From Ruminococcaceae bacterium UBA2806 (GTDB lineage Bacteria > Bacillota > Clostridia > Oscillospirales > Acutalibacteraceae), in assembly GCA_002351795.1 (NCBI GenBank), contig DEHG01000041.1, positions 1 to 23,864 on the forward strand: a DNA stretch of 23,864 nucleotides. Reading direction: 5' to 3'. Position numbers and translations under genes: made by a program. The notes beneath the pieces are model-generated. The model had not been told where the DNA came from, searched no databases, and worked only from the letters and a program-made list of their open reading frames with translations. Shown piece by piece: positions 1-8,398 of this stretch. Numbering within the stretch: the stretch's first letter is position 1; every line of letters begins with the position of its first letter.

Positions 1-12
1 GAGGTAACAGAC

Positions 13-1260
13 ATGACAGAAATGGAAAAAATGGGTGCTGCGGCTAAGGTCGCTGCCCGCTCGCTAATTGTAGCAGGTGAAAAAAAGAACGATGCACTTA
101 AAGCAATAGCAAAAGCTCTTGTTGACGGTGCAGACAAGATCATCGAAGCAAATAAGACCGACCTTGATAACGGAAAGGCAAACGGTTTATCTGCATCATT
201 GCTTGACAGACTTATGCTCGATAAAAAACGTATAGACGGTATAGCTCAGGGCGTACTTGAAGTCGCTGCTCTGCCTGATCCTATCGGTACGGTCATTTCG
301 GGAAGTGTACGTCCCAACGGTCTTAAAATCACAAAGGTAAGAGTTCCCATGGGCGTTATCGGTATCATTTTTGAGGCACGTCCCAATGTAACAGCAGATG
401 CGGCTGTGCTGTGTCTTAAAAGCGGAAATGCTGTTATCCTCAGAGGCGGAAAGGAAGCTATCAATTCAAATAAATGCATAGCTGAGATCATGCGTGATGC
501 AGTAGAAAGTGTAGGGCTTGACAGAAATTCAATCCAGCTTGTTCAGGATACTTCACGGGCATCATCAACAGAGCTTATGGCTCTTACAGATTACCTCGAT
601 GTTCTTATCCCAAGGGGCGGCAAGGGTCTTATCAAAGCTGTTGTTGAAAATGCAAAGGTACCTGTAATAGAAACAGGCGCAGGCAACTGTCATGTATATG
701 TTGACGAGGATGCCGACCTTGAAATGGCTGCTGAAATCATATACAATGCAAAAACCTCTCGTCCGTCTGTCTGCAACGCAATTGAAACAATACTTGTTCA
801 TGAAAAGATTGCAGAAAAAGCTCTGCCTATGATAAAGGCAAGGCTTGACGAAAAGAATGTTGAGCTGAGAGGCTGTGAAAAAACTGCGGCAATTCTCGGT
901 GATTGTGTTGTACCTGCAATTGAAAGCGACTGGGAAACAGAATACGGCGATTACATACTTGCTGTTAAAGTTGTATCATCTTTTGATGAAGCTGTTGCTC
1001 ATATTGCACAGTATTCCAGCGGTCACAGCGAATGTATCATAACCGAAAACTATAAAAAGGCTAAGAAATTCACAGAGGTCGTTGATGCAGCGGCAGTTTA
1101 TGTAAATGCGTCAACAAGATTTACAGACGGCGGAATGTTCGGTCTTGGCGCTGAGATCGGTATTTCAACTCAGAAGCTTCATGCAAGAGGACCTATGGGT
1201 CTTAACGAGCTTACATCAATGAAATTTGTGATCGAAGGCGAAGGTCAGGTTCGTATTTAA
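13..1260 (+). CDS. proA: Gamma-glutamyl phosphate reductase (glutamate-5-semialdehyde dehydrogenase)
   Basis: This cytoplasmic enzyme reduces gamma-glutamyl phosphate with NADPH to glutamate-5-semialdehyde, the second step of proline synthesis from glutamate. The 415-residue product has the usual ProA length and aldehyde dehydrogenase-like fold. Visible signatures are GVIGIIFEARPNVTADA (about 115-130), the glycine-rich LIPRGGKGLI (198-207), and PSVCNAIETI (251-260), whose Cys254 is the expected catalytic thiol. GAGG at 1-4 precedes the ATG at 13; in-frame ATGs at codons 4 and 7 are further from that site, so the first is preferred. The gene begins at the window edge, and by the usual order proB (glutamate 5-kinase) should lie just upstream, though that cannot be seen. 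A 32-base gap separates it from the phosphodiesterase gene, so they may be co-transcribed. Family assignment is secure. Confidence 0.96.
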   Translation: MTEMEKMGAAAKVAARSLIVAGEKKNDALKAIAKALVDGADKIIEANKTDLDNGKANGLSASLLDRLMLDKKRIDGIAQGVLEVAALPDPIGTVISGSVRPNGLKITKVRVPMGVIGIIFEARPNVTADAAVLCLKSGNAVILRGGKEAINSNKCIAEIMRDAVESVGLDRNSIQLVQDTSRASSTELMALTDYLDVLIPRGGKGLIKAVVENAKVPVIETGAGNCHVYVDEDADLEMAAEIIYNAKTSRPSVCNAIETILVHEKIAEKALPMIKARLDEKNVELRGCEKTAAILGDCVVPAIESDWETEYGDYILAVKVVSSFDEAVAHIAQYSSGHSECIITENYKKAKKFTEVVDAAAVYVNASTRFTDGGMFGLGAEIGISTQKLHARGPMGLNELTSMKFVIEGEGQVRI

Positions 1261-1292
1261 TAAAGCAGTCGTAATAATATAAAGGAGTTAAT

Positions 1293-1799
1293 ATGAAGAT
1301 ACTGGTTTTTTCTGACAGCCATGGAGACGCTGAATCAATGAAAAGGGTCATCAGAAAGCATCGCCGTGCAGAAGTGATATTATTCTGCGGTGACGGCGCA
1401 AGGGATTTTGCCGAGATCAGAACAATGTATCCTGATAAAGCATTTTACGGTGTAACGGGGAACTGCGACTGGTACACAGATCTGCCTGCATATCAGGAGC
1501 TTGAGCTTTGCGGAAAGTATATATTTATGACTCACGGACATATGTTCGGAGTTAAAAATGGTCTTTCCCGTATTATTGATATGGGACGTTCCAATGGATT
1601 TGATATTGTTCTGTTCGGTCATACTCATCAGCAGCTGACATCTGCCGAGGGTGCAATGCTGATTATGAATCCCGGTTCCATTGGCTGTGACGGAGAATAC
1701 GGAATGATCGAAATAGATGAAAATACCGGTATTGTGACTGCTACCGAATATCCTAGAAGCGATATCCCGCCGCTTAGAATGAATACGATCAACTCATAA
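1293..1799 (+). CDS. YfcE/MJ0936-family metallophosphoesterase
   Basis: This is a 168-residue single-domain calcineurin-like phosphoesterase of the YfcE/MJ0936 type. All metal-ligand motifs are present in order: SDSH (Asp8, His10), CGDG (Asp34), GNCD (Asn57), THGH (His81) and GHTH (His110, His112). It should bind two divalent metals, typically manganese, in the cytoplasm and hydrolyse phosphodiesters; the natural substrate of this family is not settled, so no specific role is claimed. AAGGAG at 1282-1287 sets the ATG at 1293. It sits 32 bases after proA and 43 bases before metF, both on the same strand, with no terminator in either gap. Nothing in the neighbours points to a substrate. Confidence 0.9.
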   Translation: MKILVFSDSHGDAESMKRVIRKHRRAEVILFCGDGARDFAEIRTMYPDKAFYGVTGNCDWYTDLPAYQELELCGKYIFMTHGHMFGVKNGLSRIIDMGRSNGFDIVLFGHTHQQLTSAEGAMLIMNPGSIGCDGEYGMIEIDENTGIVTATEYPRSDIPPLRMNTINS

Positions 1800-1842
1800 T
1801 AGATGCAAAGCAGACAGTCCGTTGCATGGGAGGATAATAAAC

Positions 1843-2733
1843 ATGAAAATTACCGATATACTGAATACGCGAAATATGTCCCTGTCTTTTGAGGTTTTCC
1901 CGCCCAAAAAAGAAACAAGCTTTGAAAGCGTAAGGGCTGCGACCGAGGAGATCGCCGGATACAGACCATCTTTTATGAGCGTGACCTACGGCGCAGGTGG
2001 CGGGACAAGCAGATTTACCATTGATATTGCCAAAAACATAAAAGACAGATTCGGAGTACCCACTCTTGCTCATCTTACCTGCGTTTCATCAAGCCGGGAA
2101 ACTGTACATGAACAGATAAATGCGCTCAGAGAAGCAGGAATAAAAAACATAATGGCTCTGCGTGGTGATCTGACTCCGGAGCTTGAAAAAACTGACCGTT
2201 CAAAATGGGATTACCGTTATGCCGTCGAGCTTATAAGAGAACTAAGGGAAAATGCAGATGAATTCTGCATAGGCGCTGCCTGCTATCCTGAGATCCATCC
2301 CGAAAGCAAAAATCAGAAGGAGGATATTCTTCATCTTAAAGAAAAGGTAGATGCCGGCGCTGATTTCCTTACAACTCAGATGGTTTTTGACAATAATCTC
2401 TTTTTCAATTTCATGTATAAGCTGCGTGAAGCAGGAGTGACTGTACCTGTGATCCCCGGAATAATGCCTATTACAAATGCCGCACAGGTTGAGAGGGCTA
2501 TAAAACTTTCCGGTTCATTCATGCCGCAGCGTTTCAAGAGTCTTGTTGATTATTTCGGGCAGGACCCGTCATCTATGAAACAGGCAGGAATAGCATATGC
2601 TACAGATCAGATAATCGACCTTTATGCAAATGGTATAACCAATGTACACGTTTATTCAATGAATAAACCTGATGTTGCAAAAGCAATCAAGGATAATTTG
2701 TCAGATATTCTCGGAAAAGATTTTAACAGATAG
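1843..2733 (+). CDS. metF: 5,10-methylenetetrahydrofolate reductase
   Basis: MetF reduces 5,10-methylene-THF to 5-methyl-THF on a flavin, supplying methyl groups for methionine synthesis. The 296-residue product is a single TIM barrel like bacterial MetF and has no regulatory extension. Signatures are SFEVFPPK with Glu17 (equivalent of the E. coli active-site glutamate), MSVTYGAGGGTS (45-56), HLTCV (77-81), ALRGD ending at Asp109, and LTTQMVFD containing Gln179. A longer frame opens at TTG 1822, but GGGAGG at 1828-1833 lies inside that extension and is 9 bases before the ATG at 1843, so the later start is chosen. The gap to the broken lipoprotein gene downstream is only 11 bases, suggesting co-transcription. 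The acetogenic partner metV is not visible nearby, so a biosynthetic role is more likely. Confidence 0.95.
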   Translation: MKITDILNTRNMSLSFEVFPPKKETSFESVRAATEEIAGYRPSFMSVTYGAGGGTSRFTIDIAKNIKDRFGVPTLAHLTCVSSSRETVHEQINALREAGIKNIMALRGDLTPELEKTDRSKWDYRYAVELIRELRENADEFCIGAACYPEIHPESKNQKEDILHLKEKVDAGADFLTTQMVFDNNLFFNFMYKLREAGVTVPVIPGIMPITNAAQVERAIKLSGSFMPQRFKSLVDYFGQDPSSMKQAGIAYATDQIIDLYANGITNVHVYSMNKPDVAKAIKDNLSDILGKDFNR

Positions 2734-2744
2734 GAGCAGCTTTT

Positions 2745-3418
2745 ATGAAAAAAAGAATTTCCCTTTTGATCGCAGCTTTTTTGACGTTATCCTCTGTTTA
2801 CGGCTGTGCTGAACAAAAAAAGGACTATGTCAGCATAGATGAAAATTCCTTTATAACTGAATACAGCGAAACTGTAGAAGATATATATTCAGAAACAAAA
2901 AATGATGGTCTTGAGCTTTATGAAAAGCTTTTCAGTCTTGATAATAAGGTATCGGTAAATATCTTTATGAGCAAGGAAGAAATCGGCAAGCTGCAGGAGG
3001 ATTTTATAACATAAGAACCATGGGCATTACCCGTGGACTGAATAAAAACTGCGCTGAGCTTGATCCTTATTCTGATAGAGCTGTTTGCGCTGACAGACAG
3101 GAAAACCCGCTTATTAAATATACAATTACAAAGAAAGCTAAACCCGCCTTTACCTATATTAGAGATAAATACACTGAAAAATTAAAGACGCTTTCAGAAA
3201 GTGATATGATGAAAAGCGATGATGATTTCAATAAAATGTATGAAAAGGCAAAAGCAAATTATGAGGATATAATTACGCCTTATATAACATTTGCAAATCA
3301 GGAGGATAACTTTACTTTCAGTCTCGAAGGAAATAAAGACGGCGGAGATATGGAAAATATGTCATTTGAGCAGTTCCGCTCCCAGATAATGAATACATAC
3401 AGCAGTTCAAAGCTCTGA
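2745..3418 (+). pseudogene. CotH-kinase-like lipoprotein, internally deleted and frameshifted
   Basis: Two open stretches in different frames look like the ends of one gene. The first (2745-3014, 89 codons) starts with a lipoprotein signal, MKKRISLLIAAFLTLSSVYGC, with lipobox cysteine 21. It ends in SLDNKVSVNIFMSKEEIGKL, which resembles the opening of the CotH domain. The second frame (open from 2948, with ATG at 3020, to 3418) reads RTMGITRGLNKN, then QENPLIKYTI and a helical tail ending FEQFRSQIMNTYSSSKL. From memory, that resembles the part of CotH proteins that follows the catalytic aspartate motif. Intact relatives carry a few hundred residues between these parts, so the kinase core is missing; the join lies at about 3008-3016. 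CotH proteins are atypical kinases of spore coats and also occur in Ruminococcus secretomes. An alternative is two unrelated small genes; no ribosome binding site serves 3020 convincingly. Confidence 0.62.
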
Positions 3419-3425
3419 TAAAAGT

Positions 3426-3463
3426 AACTCCCGGAACAGGATCATTTCCTGACCGGGAGTTTA
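3426..3463. terminator. Bidirectional terminator between the convergent CotH remnant and BspA-like gene
   Basis: A 9-base arm AACTCCCGG (3426-3434) pairs perfectly with CCGGGAGTT (3453-3461), and an inner CAGGA/TCCTG pair (3437-3441 with 3447-3451) extends the stem. A short T-rich tail follows on the plus strand, and ACTTTTATC follows on the minus strand. Its place between two gene ends that face each other fits a shared terminator. Confidence 0.8.
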
Positions 3464-3500
3464 TCTTTACTCATTTAATTGTCAGCTTAAAGCTTAATAC

Positions 3501-6500
3501 TTACTTGACTGTAGCTGTAAAGATTTTTTTAGCAATTGTTCCGTTCGCATCCTTGACATCAATGCGGATATCGTAAGTACCGCTTGCTGTCGGCTTGAAT
3601 CTTGCAGAAGCAGTGCTTGTAAATTTATCGCCGAGAAGCTTCCAGTTTGTGTTTGTGCTGCGCTTGAAGTAGAATGAATAAGTGTAGCTGCCTGCGCCGC
3701 CTACTGCCTTGCCAATCATCGGGATAGCTGTGCCGAGGTTGACCTTTTCTCTGCCTACAACAGAAACATTTGTAAGCTCCAGTTCCTTGACTGCCTTTAC
3801 AGTAAAGAGTTTTTCAGCTTCTGCATTTTTAGCGTCCCTGACTACGACCTTGATATCATAGGTTGCTTCTGCTGTGGGAGCAAATGCAACGCTTGTATTT
3901 GTGCCGAACTCTGTTCCGAGAGTCTTCCATGTTGCATTGCCGCTTCTTCTGTAATAGTAAGCGTATTTGTAGGAGCCTGCGCCGCCGTTTGCACTTGCGG
4001 AAATTCTTACCTTATCGCCGATCTGTACGATATCGCTGTTGATAACTGATGTATTGTTAAGCGGAGCTGATACTGTGACCTTGCACGAAGCTGTAAGACC
4101 GTTTACAGTTGTAGCTGTAATTGTTGCCGTACCTGCGGCAATTGCCTTTACCTTGCCGGCTGCGGATACAGTAGCGATCTTGCTGTCTGAGGTCGTCCAT
4201 GTTACAGTCTTATTAGCAGCGTCTGCGGGGAGAACTGTCACTGTAAGTGTTGCAGAACCGCCCTTGCTGAGGGTAAGCGCCTTTTTATTAAGTGTAACGC
4301 TTTCGGGGAGAGTTTCAGCCTTTTCCCACTGTGCATAGAGAATAGGTGTATTATCCTGCATCTCTGCAATTTCTTTAAGATTGTAATTACCTTCCCATTC
4401 ATCCCAGCTTGCATCCATTATTGTTTCGCCTGTTCCGTCTGCCTTGGTGTTCCATTCCTTGAACTTGTAGCCCTCTCTTACGGGTACAAATCTGTAAAAC
4501 GGATAGCCTTTTTCATGTCCCGACATAAAGTTTATGGCAGGTGACTGGAAGCATACCTCTTCCTTGCCTGCAAGCGTACCGCCCTGACATTTGAACAGAT
4601 AGGTATACCAGCCGTCGGTGGTCTCGCCGTATTGTCTGTAATCGCCTCTTACATAAAGAACATTTCCGTTTTTGAAATCGTCCTTTGTTACCTTTGTACA
4701 CTGAACAAATTCGCCCTTTTCATCGAGGAATTTTGTGTACCAGCCATTGAACTCGTATCCGTCTTTTTCGATTGCAGGGAGAGTTCCCTCTGTAAAGCCT
4801 TCCTTATCAAATGAAGCAACAAGGAAGCTCTCAGGATAGTTTACTGCATTAAACCCGGATATTATCTCGCATACAACATAGTATTTGTCATCTGGAATAT
4901 CCTGACTGTATGCGGCTTTAAGAACGAGAGAACCCTCTTCACCAGAATAATAGTTGTGTATGGTAAAATCCGATTTCTTAATGCTTGTTACCATGGGACC
5001 CGACCAGCCGTATTCGTCAAATTTGTTGTCAAGTTCGGTAAGTCCTTCATAATGGCCTTCATGCTTTATCTCGCATTCGCCAAAAGAATTGATCGTTCCT
5101 CCCCAAGAATAGTTGTAATAATTCTTTGTCCAGCCGAGGAATGTATTCCACGGAAGCTGACCTTCGGGTACGTCTGATTCATCTATAAAGAAGCTGAGAG
5201 GTATCTCTTCATCATCTGATGTGAATTTGAATTTGAATCTTTTATCGCCAATGGTAAGAGTCATGTTACCCGTATCATAATAGCCGAATTCATAGATATC
5301 GGGTCTGAAACAGAAATAACGACCGTTGTTTTCGTTTTTCAATTTAAACGGGACTGTATTATTCTGAACCTCTGTTGTTTCCGGATATGTTGAACCCCAG
5401 CTTGTGGAATTGCCGTTATTAACGGGATAGCAGCCTATAAGCTCAAATATCCTGTCATAATGAGAGTCCTGAGCAGGAATGTCTTCGGGGAGATCAAAAT
5501 CAACACTCGGATATCCGAGACCATTATAGCCGTAATATCCGTCTATAGCGGAAAGATCAAGCAGCTTTTCGCCGTCTGCATTTACCGATGCCGAAATATC
5601 ATAATAGCCTAACGTTTGGAAATTATCTTCCCGGGTAGATGAACTGTTCTTTTTTGCATAATAGTTGTGTAAAGCAAGCTGCTCCTCTGTTGGAGTAATT
5701 TTCTTTACATTCAGACCTACGGTGATCTTCTTTCCGCTGTTTACGGCGTCACTGATCTTTTTAAGATCTGCACCGATACCCGTTGTATCATAAGTGTCTT
5801 TGTAATAGCTGTTATCTTTGGAATAATTGCCGAGCATATATGCCAGATCTTTTGCAAGGACAACATCATTTTCGGACTCGGTTGCGGGTGTTATCGGATC
5901 ATACTCAACAAATGTAAAGCCGTTTTCATCGGCATAATTCTTTGCATTTGAATTTCTGCCGTTTACCTTGGCATAGCCGTAAATAACGAGGTCATTGACC
6001 TTGCTTCCATCCCTCATATAACCAATGCATTTTGACATAAGAGTACCGTTGCCGAGGATAGTTACCTTTTTAAGATTAGGACAATCCGAGAAAGCACCTC
6101 CCTCTATTCTGTCCGTAAGACCAAGAGGAATAACGATGCTTGTAAGACTTTCACATCCGTCAAATGCAGAACTATCAATTCTTTTAACGCCTGACGGTAA
6201 TACAACGGATTTAAGAGACGTACAGTCGCTGAAATCAAAACTTCCTATTGACGAAAGATTCTGAGGAAGCTTTACTGTTTCCAGAGCGGAACATCTGGTG
6301 AACGTTTCCACACTGATAGATTTCAGCTTGTCGCAGGCGGACAGATCAGCGCTTTTCAGCGATTTACAGCCTGCAAATACCTGGAATCCCATTTCATAAA
6401 CCTTACTTGGTAGGGTAACGGACTGCAATCCGCTGCCCGAAAAGGCATATATGTCGATATAAAGCAGACTTTCGGGAAGCTCGATCGAAGTTAGCTCGGT

Positions 6501-8204
6501 ATCTCCGCTGAATGCGGCGCCCGAAATGCTTACCGTACCTTCCTTTACCTTAAATGATGCGGGAGCAGTACCCTTATAGCTGTGAAGAACATTTCCCAGA
6601 TATACGGGACCGTCAGGCAGATTCTTGTACCACTTTGAATTATAGAAATTCTGAGAGTAGATCCTGTAAACTGAATCGGGAACGGTCATGCTTTCAACAT
6701 CGGGAACATTTTCAAAAGCCCATCTAGCTATTGATCTGACAGGCATACCGTCTATCTGTTCGGGAATAACGATACTTGTACCAGTACCTTTGTAACCTGT
6801 TATCTCAATCTCTCCGTTATTTTCACTCCATTTAAAATCGCCTATTGCCTTTACTCTGAATGTTTTTTCGGCTGTTGCACCTTTTGAATCCTTTACAATT
6901 ACCTTGACATCGAATGTTCCTTGTGAAGCAGGTGTAAAGCTGGCGCTTTGTCTTGTGCCGAATTCTGTGCCTATGGTGTTCCATTTTGTGGCAGTTACTC
7001 TTTTGTAGTAATAAGCGTAGGTATAGCCGCCTTCGCCGCCCTCGGCAGCGCCTGTTATTTTAACTGGCTTATTAACATCAACAACATACGGACCATTTTC
7101 ATTTTCCTCTTTAAGGTCAATGGTCGATCTGTTTTTCAGATCATCGGTAACGGTCACTCTGACTGTAGCTTTAAGACCATTTGACGTTACTGCAGCTATT
7201 GTGCATGAACCTTTTCCGACAGCAGTGATAACGCCGTCCTCAACGGTAGCGACATCCTTATTGCCGGTTTTCCAGGTAATTGTGGTATCGTCCGCATCCT
7301 CAGGCTCTATTGATGCCGTGACCGTTCCGGTTTCACCCTTATCGAGAGTGAGTGTTGTCTTATCAAGAGTGATGGCGGTAACGGCTACGGGCTTGGTATT
7401 TACGAATTTTGCACCATTTTTAGTTGCATAGGTATATGCATAGCTTTTCTTTGAACCGTAGATAGTGAAATCGCTGAGATCTTCACCGAATGCCCATTGA
7501 CCGATAGAAGTCACGGATTCGGGGACTTCAATGCTTTTAAGCGTACCACGAGTATCAAGACCACGGAGCTGGATGGTCTCAAGACCTTCGTTAAGAGTCA
7601 CCGATGCAAGAGAGGTACAGTAATAAAAAGCACAGTTTTGAATGGTTTTAACTGAAGCAGGGATGGTAATGCTTGTCAGACTGCTGCAATCATAGAAGGT
7701 GTCGTTTTCTATTATTTCCAGACCTTCGGGAAGCTCAATGCTTTTGAGAGAAGTGCAATCTTCAAATGCACTTCTGCCAATTGTTTTTACCGAGGAAGGG
7801 ATATTTATACTTTCAAGACCTCCGAGACGGTAAAACGCATCATCTTCCAGACTTGTTATTGTTTCGGGCAGAACAACAGACCTGACATAATTGCATTGAT
7901 TCAAAAAACTGTAACCGATCTCTGTAACGGTTTTGCCGTCGATCTGAGAAGGTATCTCAATACCAAAATAACCACTGTAACCGTATGAATAACCGTATTC
8001 AAAGTCAAATCCGGTTATTTTTATAGTCCCGTCATCTTTTTCCTCATAAATGAAGCTACCCGGATTGACAGTTCCTTCAACCTGACTGTCGGGCGTTTGA
8101 GCCATGACCGTTAATGGAGCAAACGATGCGACAGAGCCTATCATCGAAAGTGCCAGAACTGACGCAAGTATTTTTCTTGCTGTTTCTTTTTTGACTTTCA
8201 TCAT
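3501..8204 (-). CDS. Secreted BspA-like leucine-rich-repeat protein with bacterial Ig-like domains
   Basis: This 1567-residue exported protein probably acts at the cell surface in binding or adhesion. A signal peptide spans 1-35 (basic start, hydrophobic core, VMA before Q36). Then come: BspA-type repeats, about 45-270, with recurring SVTSIG, IPSSVKTIG and AFEDCTSLKSIELP units; a Big_2 Ig-like domain, about 273-353; a first roughly 100-residue YAYYYKR module, about 354-455; a second repeat block, about 456-770; an unassigned tract, about 771-1120; Listeria-Bacteroides-like repeats (FNGWYTK, FKEWNTKADGTGET, LYAQWE), about 1120-1295; a second Big_2 domain, about 1297-1377; and two more modules to the end. 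No LPXTG motif, dockerin, SLH domain or C-terminal membrane anchor is visible. AGGAGG lies 6 bases before the ATG at 8204; an adjacent ATG at 8201 is equally possible. Domain boundaries are estimates by eye. Confidence 0.88.
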   Translation of the reverse strand: MMKVKKETARKILASVLALSMIGSVASFAPLTVMAQTPDSQVEGTVNPGSFIYEEKDDGTIKITGFDFEYGYSYGYSGYFGIEIPSQIDGKTVTEIGYSFLNQCNYVRSVVLPETITSLEDDAFYRLGGLESINIPSSVKTIGRSAFEDCTSLKSIELPEGLEIIENDTFYDCSSLTSITIPASVKTIQNCAFYYCTSLASVTLNEGLETIQLRGLDTRGTLKSIEVPESVTSIGQWAFGEDLSDFTIYGSKKSYAYTYATKNGAKFVNTKPVAVTAITLDKTTLTLDKGETGTVTASIEPEDADDTTITWKTGNKDVATVEDGVITAVGKGSCTIAAVTSNGLKATVRVTVTDDLKNRSTIDLKEENENGPYVVDVNKPVKITGAAEGGEGGYTYAYYYKRVTATKWNTIGTEFGTRQSASFTPASQGTFDVKVIVKDSKGATAEKTFRVKAIGDFKWSENNGEIEITGYKGTGTSIVIPEQIDGMPVRSIARWAFENVPDVESMTVPDSVYRIYSQNFYNSKWYKNLPDGPVYLGNVLHSYKGTAPASFKVKEGTVSISGAAFSGDTELTSIELPESLLYIDIYAFSGSGLQSVTLPSKVYEMGFQVFAGCKSLKSADLSACDKLKSISVETFTRCSALETVKLPQNLSSIGSFDFSDCTSLKSVVLPSGVKRIDSSAFDGCESLTSIVIPLGLTDRIEGGAFSDCPNLKKVTILGNGTLMSKCIGYMRDGSKVNDLVIYGYAKVNGRNSNAKNYADENGFTFVEYDPITPATESENDVVLAKDLAYMLGNYSKDNSYYKDTYDTTGIGADLKKISDAVNSGKKITVGLNVKKITPTEEQLALHNYYAKKNSSSTREDNFQTLGYYDISASVNADGEKLLDLSAIDGYYGYNGLGYPSVDFDLPEDIPAQDSHYDRIFELIGCYPVNNGNSTSWGSTYPETTEVQNNTVPFKLKNENNGRYFCFRPDIYEFGYYDTGNMTLTIGDKRFKFKFTSDDEEIPLSFFIDESDVPEGQLPWNTFLGWTKNYYNYSWGGTINSFGECEIKHEGHYEGLTELDNKFDEYGWSGPMVTSIKKSDFTIHNYYSGEEGSLVLKAAYSQDIPDDKYYVVCEIISGFNAVNYPESFLVASFDKEGFTEGTLPAIEKDGYEFNGWYTKFLDEKGEFVQCTKVTKDDFKNGNVLYVRGDYRQYGETTDGWYTYLFKCQGGTLAGKEEVCFQSPAINFMSGHEKGYPFYRFVPVREGYKFKEWNTKADGTGETIMDASWDEWEGNYNLKEIAEMQDNTPILYAQWEKAETLPESVTLNKKALTLSKGGSATLTVTVLPADAANKTVTWTTSDSKIATVSAAGKVKAIAAGTATITATTVNGLTASCKVTVSAPLNNTSVINSDIVQIGDKVRISASANGGAGSYKYAYYYRRSGNATWKTLGTEFGTNTSVAFAPTAEATYDIKVVVRDAKNAEAEKLFTVKAVKELELTNVSVVGREKVNLGTAIPMIGKAVGGAGSYTYSFYFKRSTNTNWKLLGDKFTSTASARFKPTASGTYDIRIDVKDANGTIAKKIFTATVK
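3504..4074 (-). repeat. Two tandem copies of a ~95-residue extracellular module (third copy at about 6840-7140)
   Basis: The C-terminal end of the BspA-like protein holds two adjacent copies of one module, and a third lies between its first Big_2 domain and second repeat block. Each copy has a glycine-rich turn (GGAGSYKYAYYYRR, GGAGSYTYSFYFKR, GGEGGYTYAYYYKR), a W-K/N-x-(L/I)-G motif, then a (T/Y)(F/Y)D(V/I)(K/R) strand and a KDxxG-like end. The two Big_2 domains each stand directly before a copy. The pattern suggests duplication of a Big_2-plus-module cassette. Similarity is clear in protein and only partial in DNA. Confidence 0.75.
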
Positions 8205-8240
8205 AAAAAGCCTCCTTTTTATTAATATTTACCGTGTATT

Positions 8241-8261
8241 ATTGTTGTTTTAAACAACAAT
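8241..8261. promoter_or_regulatory. Perfect 10-base inverted repeat in the BspA-like leader
   Basis: ATTGTTGTTT (8241-8250) and AAACAACAAT (8252-8261) are perfect reverse complements around one central base. The element lies roughly 12-32 bases downstream of the predicted minus-strand transcription start. It could be an operator for a dimeric repressor or an AU-rich mRNA stem. No regulator is identified. Confidence 0.5.
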
Positions 8262-8279
8262 TAAGGTATTTTCTGCACT

Positions 8280-8308
8280 ATTATAGCACATTTGTTTTAT
8301 AAAATAAA
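8280..8308 (-). promoter_or_regulatory. Extended -10 promoter of the BspA-like gene
   Basis: On the minus strand TGCTATAAT (8288 to 8280) is a full extended -10. A weak -35 candidate, TTTATT (8308 to 8303), sits at 17-base spacing. The predicted start near 8273 leaves a leader of about 70 bases that holds the inverted repeat at 8241-8261. Confidence 0.6.
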
Positions 8309-8326
8309 GCCTTTATTTAAATATTG

Positions 8327-8355
8327 TTGCAAATCATGAAAGATTTGTGTATAAT
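8327..8355 (+). promoter_or_regulatory. SigA-type promoter of the rsmA-obg-mrnC run
   Basis: TTGCAA (8327-8332) and TATAAT (8350-8355) are separated by 17 bases. The predicted start is near 8362, about 37 bases before the rsmA ATG. It lies back to back with the BspA-like promoter, with the two -10 boxes about 65 bases apart. Confidence 0.72.
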
Positions 8356-8398
8356 AAACAATATGATAAGGAATGTATTATAGGCACGAGGAGATTAT

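Noticed and set aside
3020..3418. Independent small gene starting at ATG 3020
   Set aside because: It has no proper ribosome binding site or signal peptide, and its sequence reads better as the tail of the broken CotH-like gene.
4039..4338. Plus-strand frame of 99 codons opposite the BspA-like gene, and similar ones at 7120-7431 and 6948-7184
   Set aside because: They mirror the repetitive Big_2 and Tyr-rich modules on the coding strand and lack ribosome binding sites.
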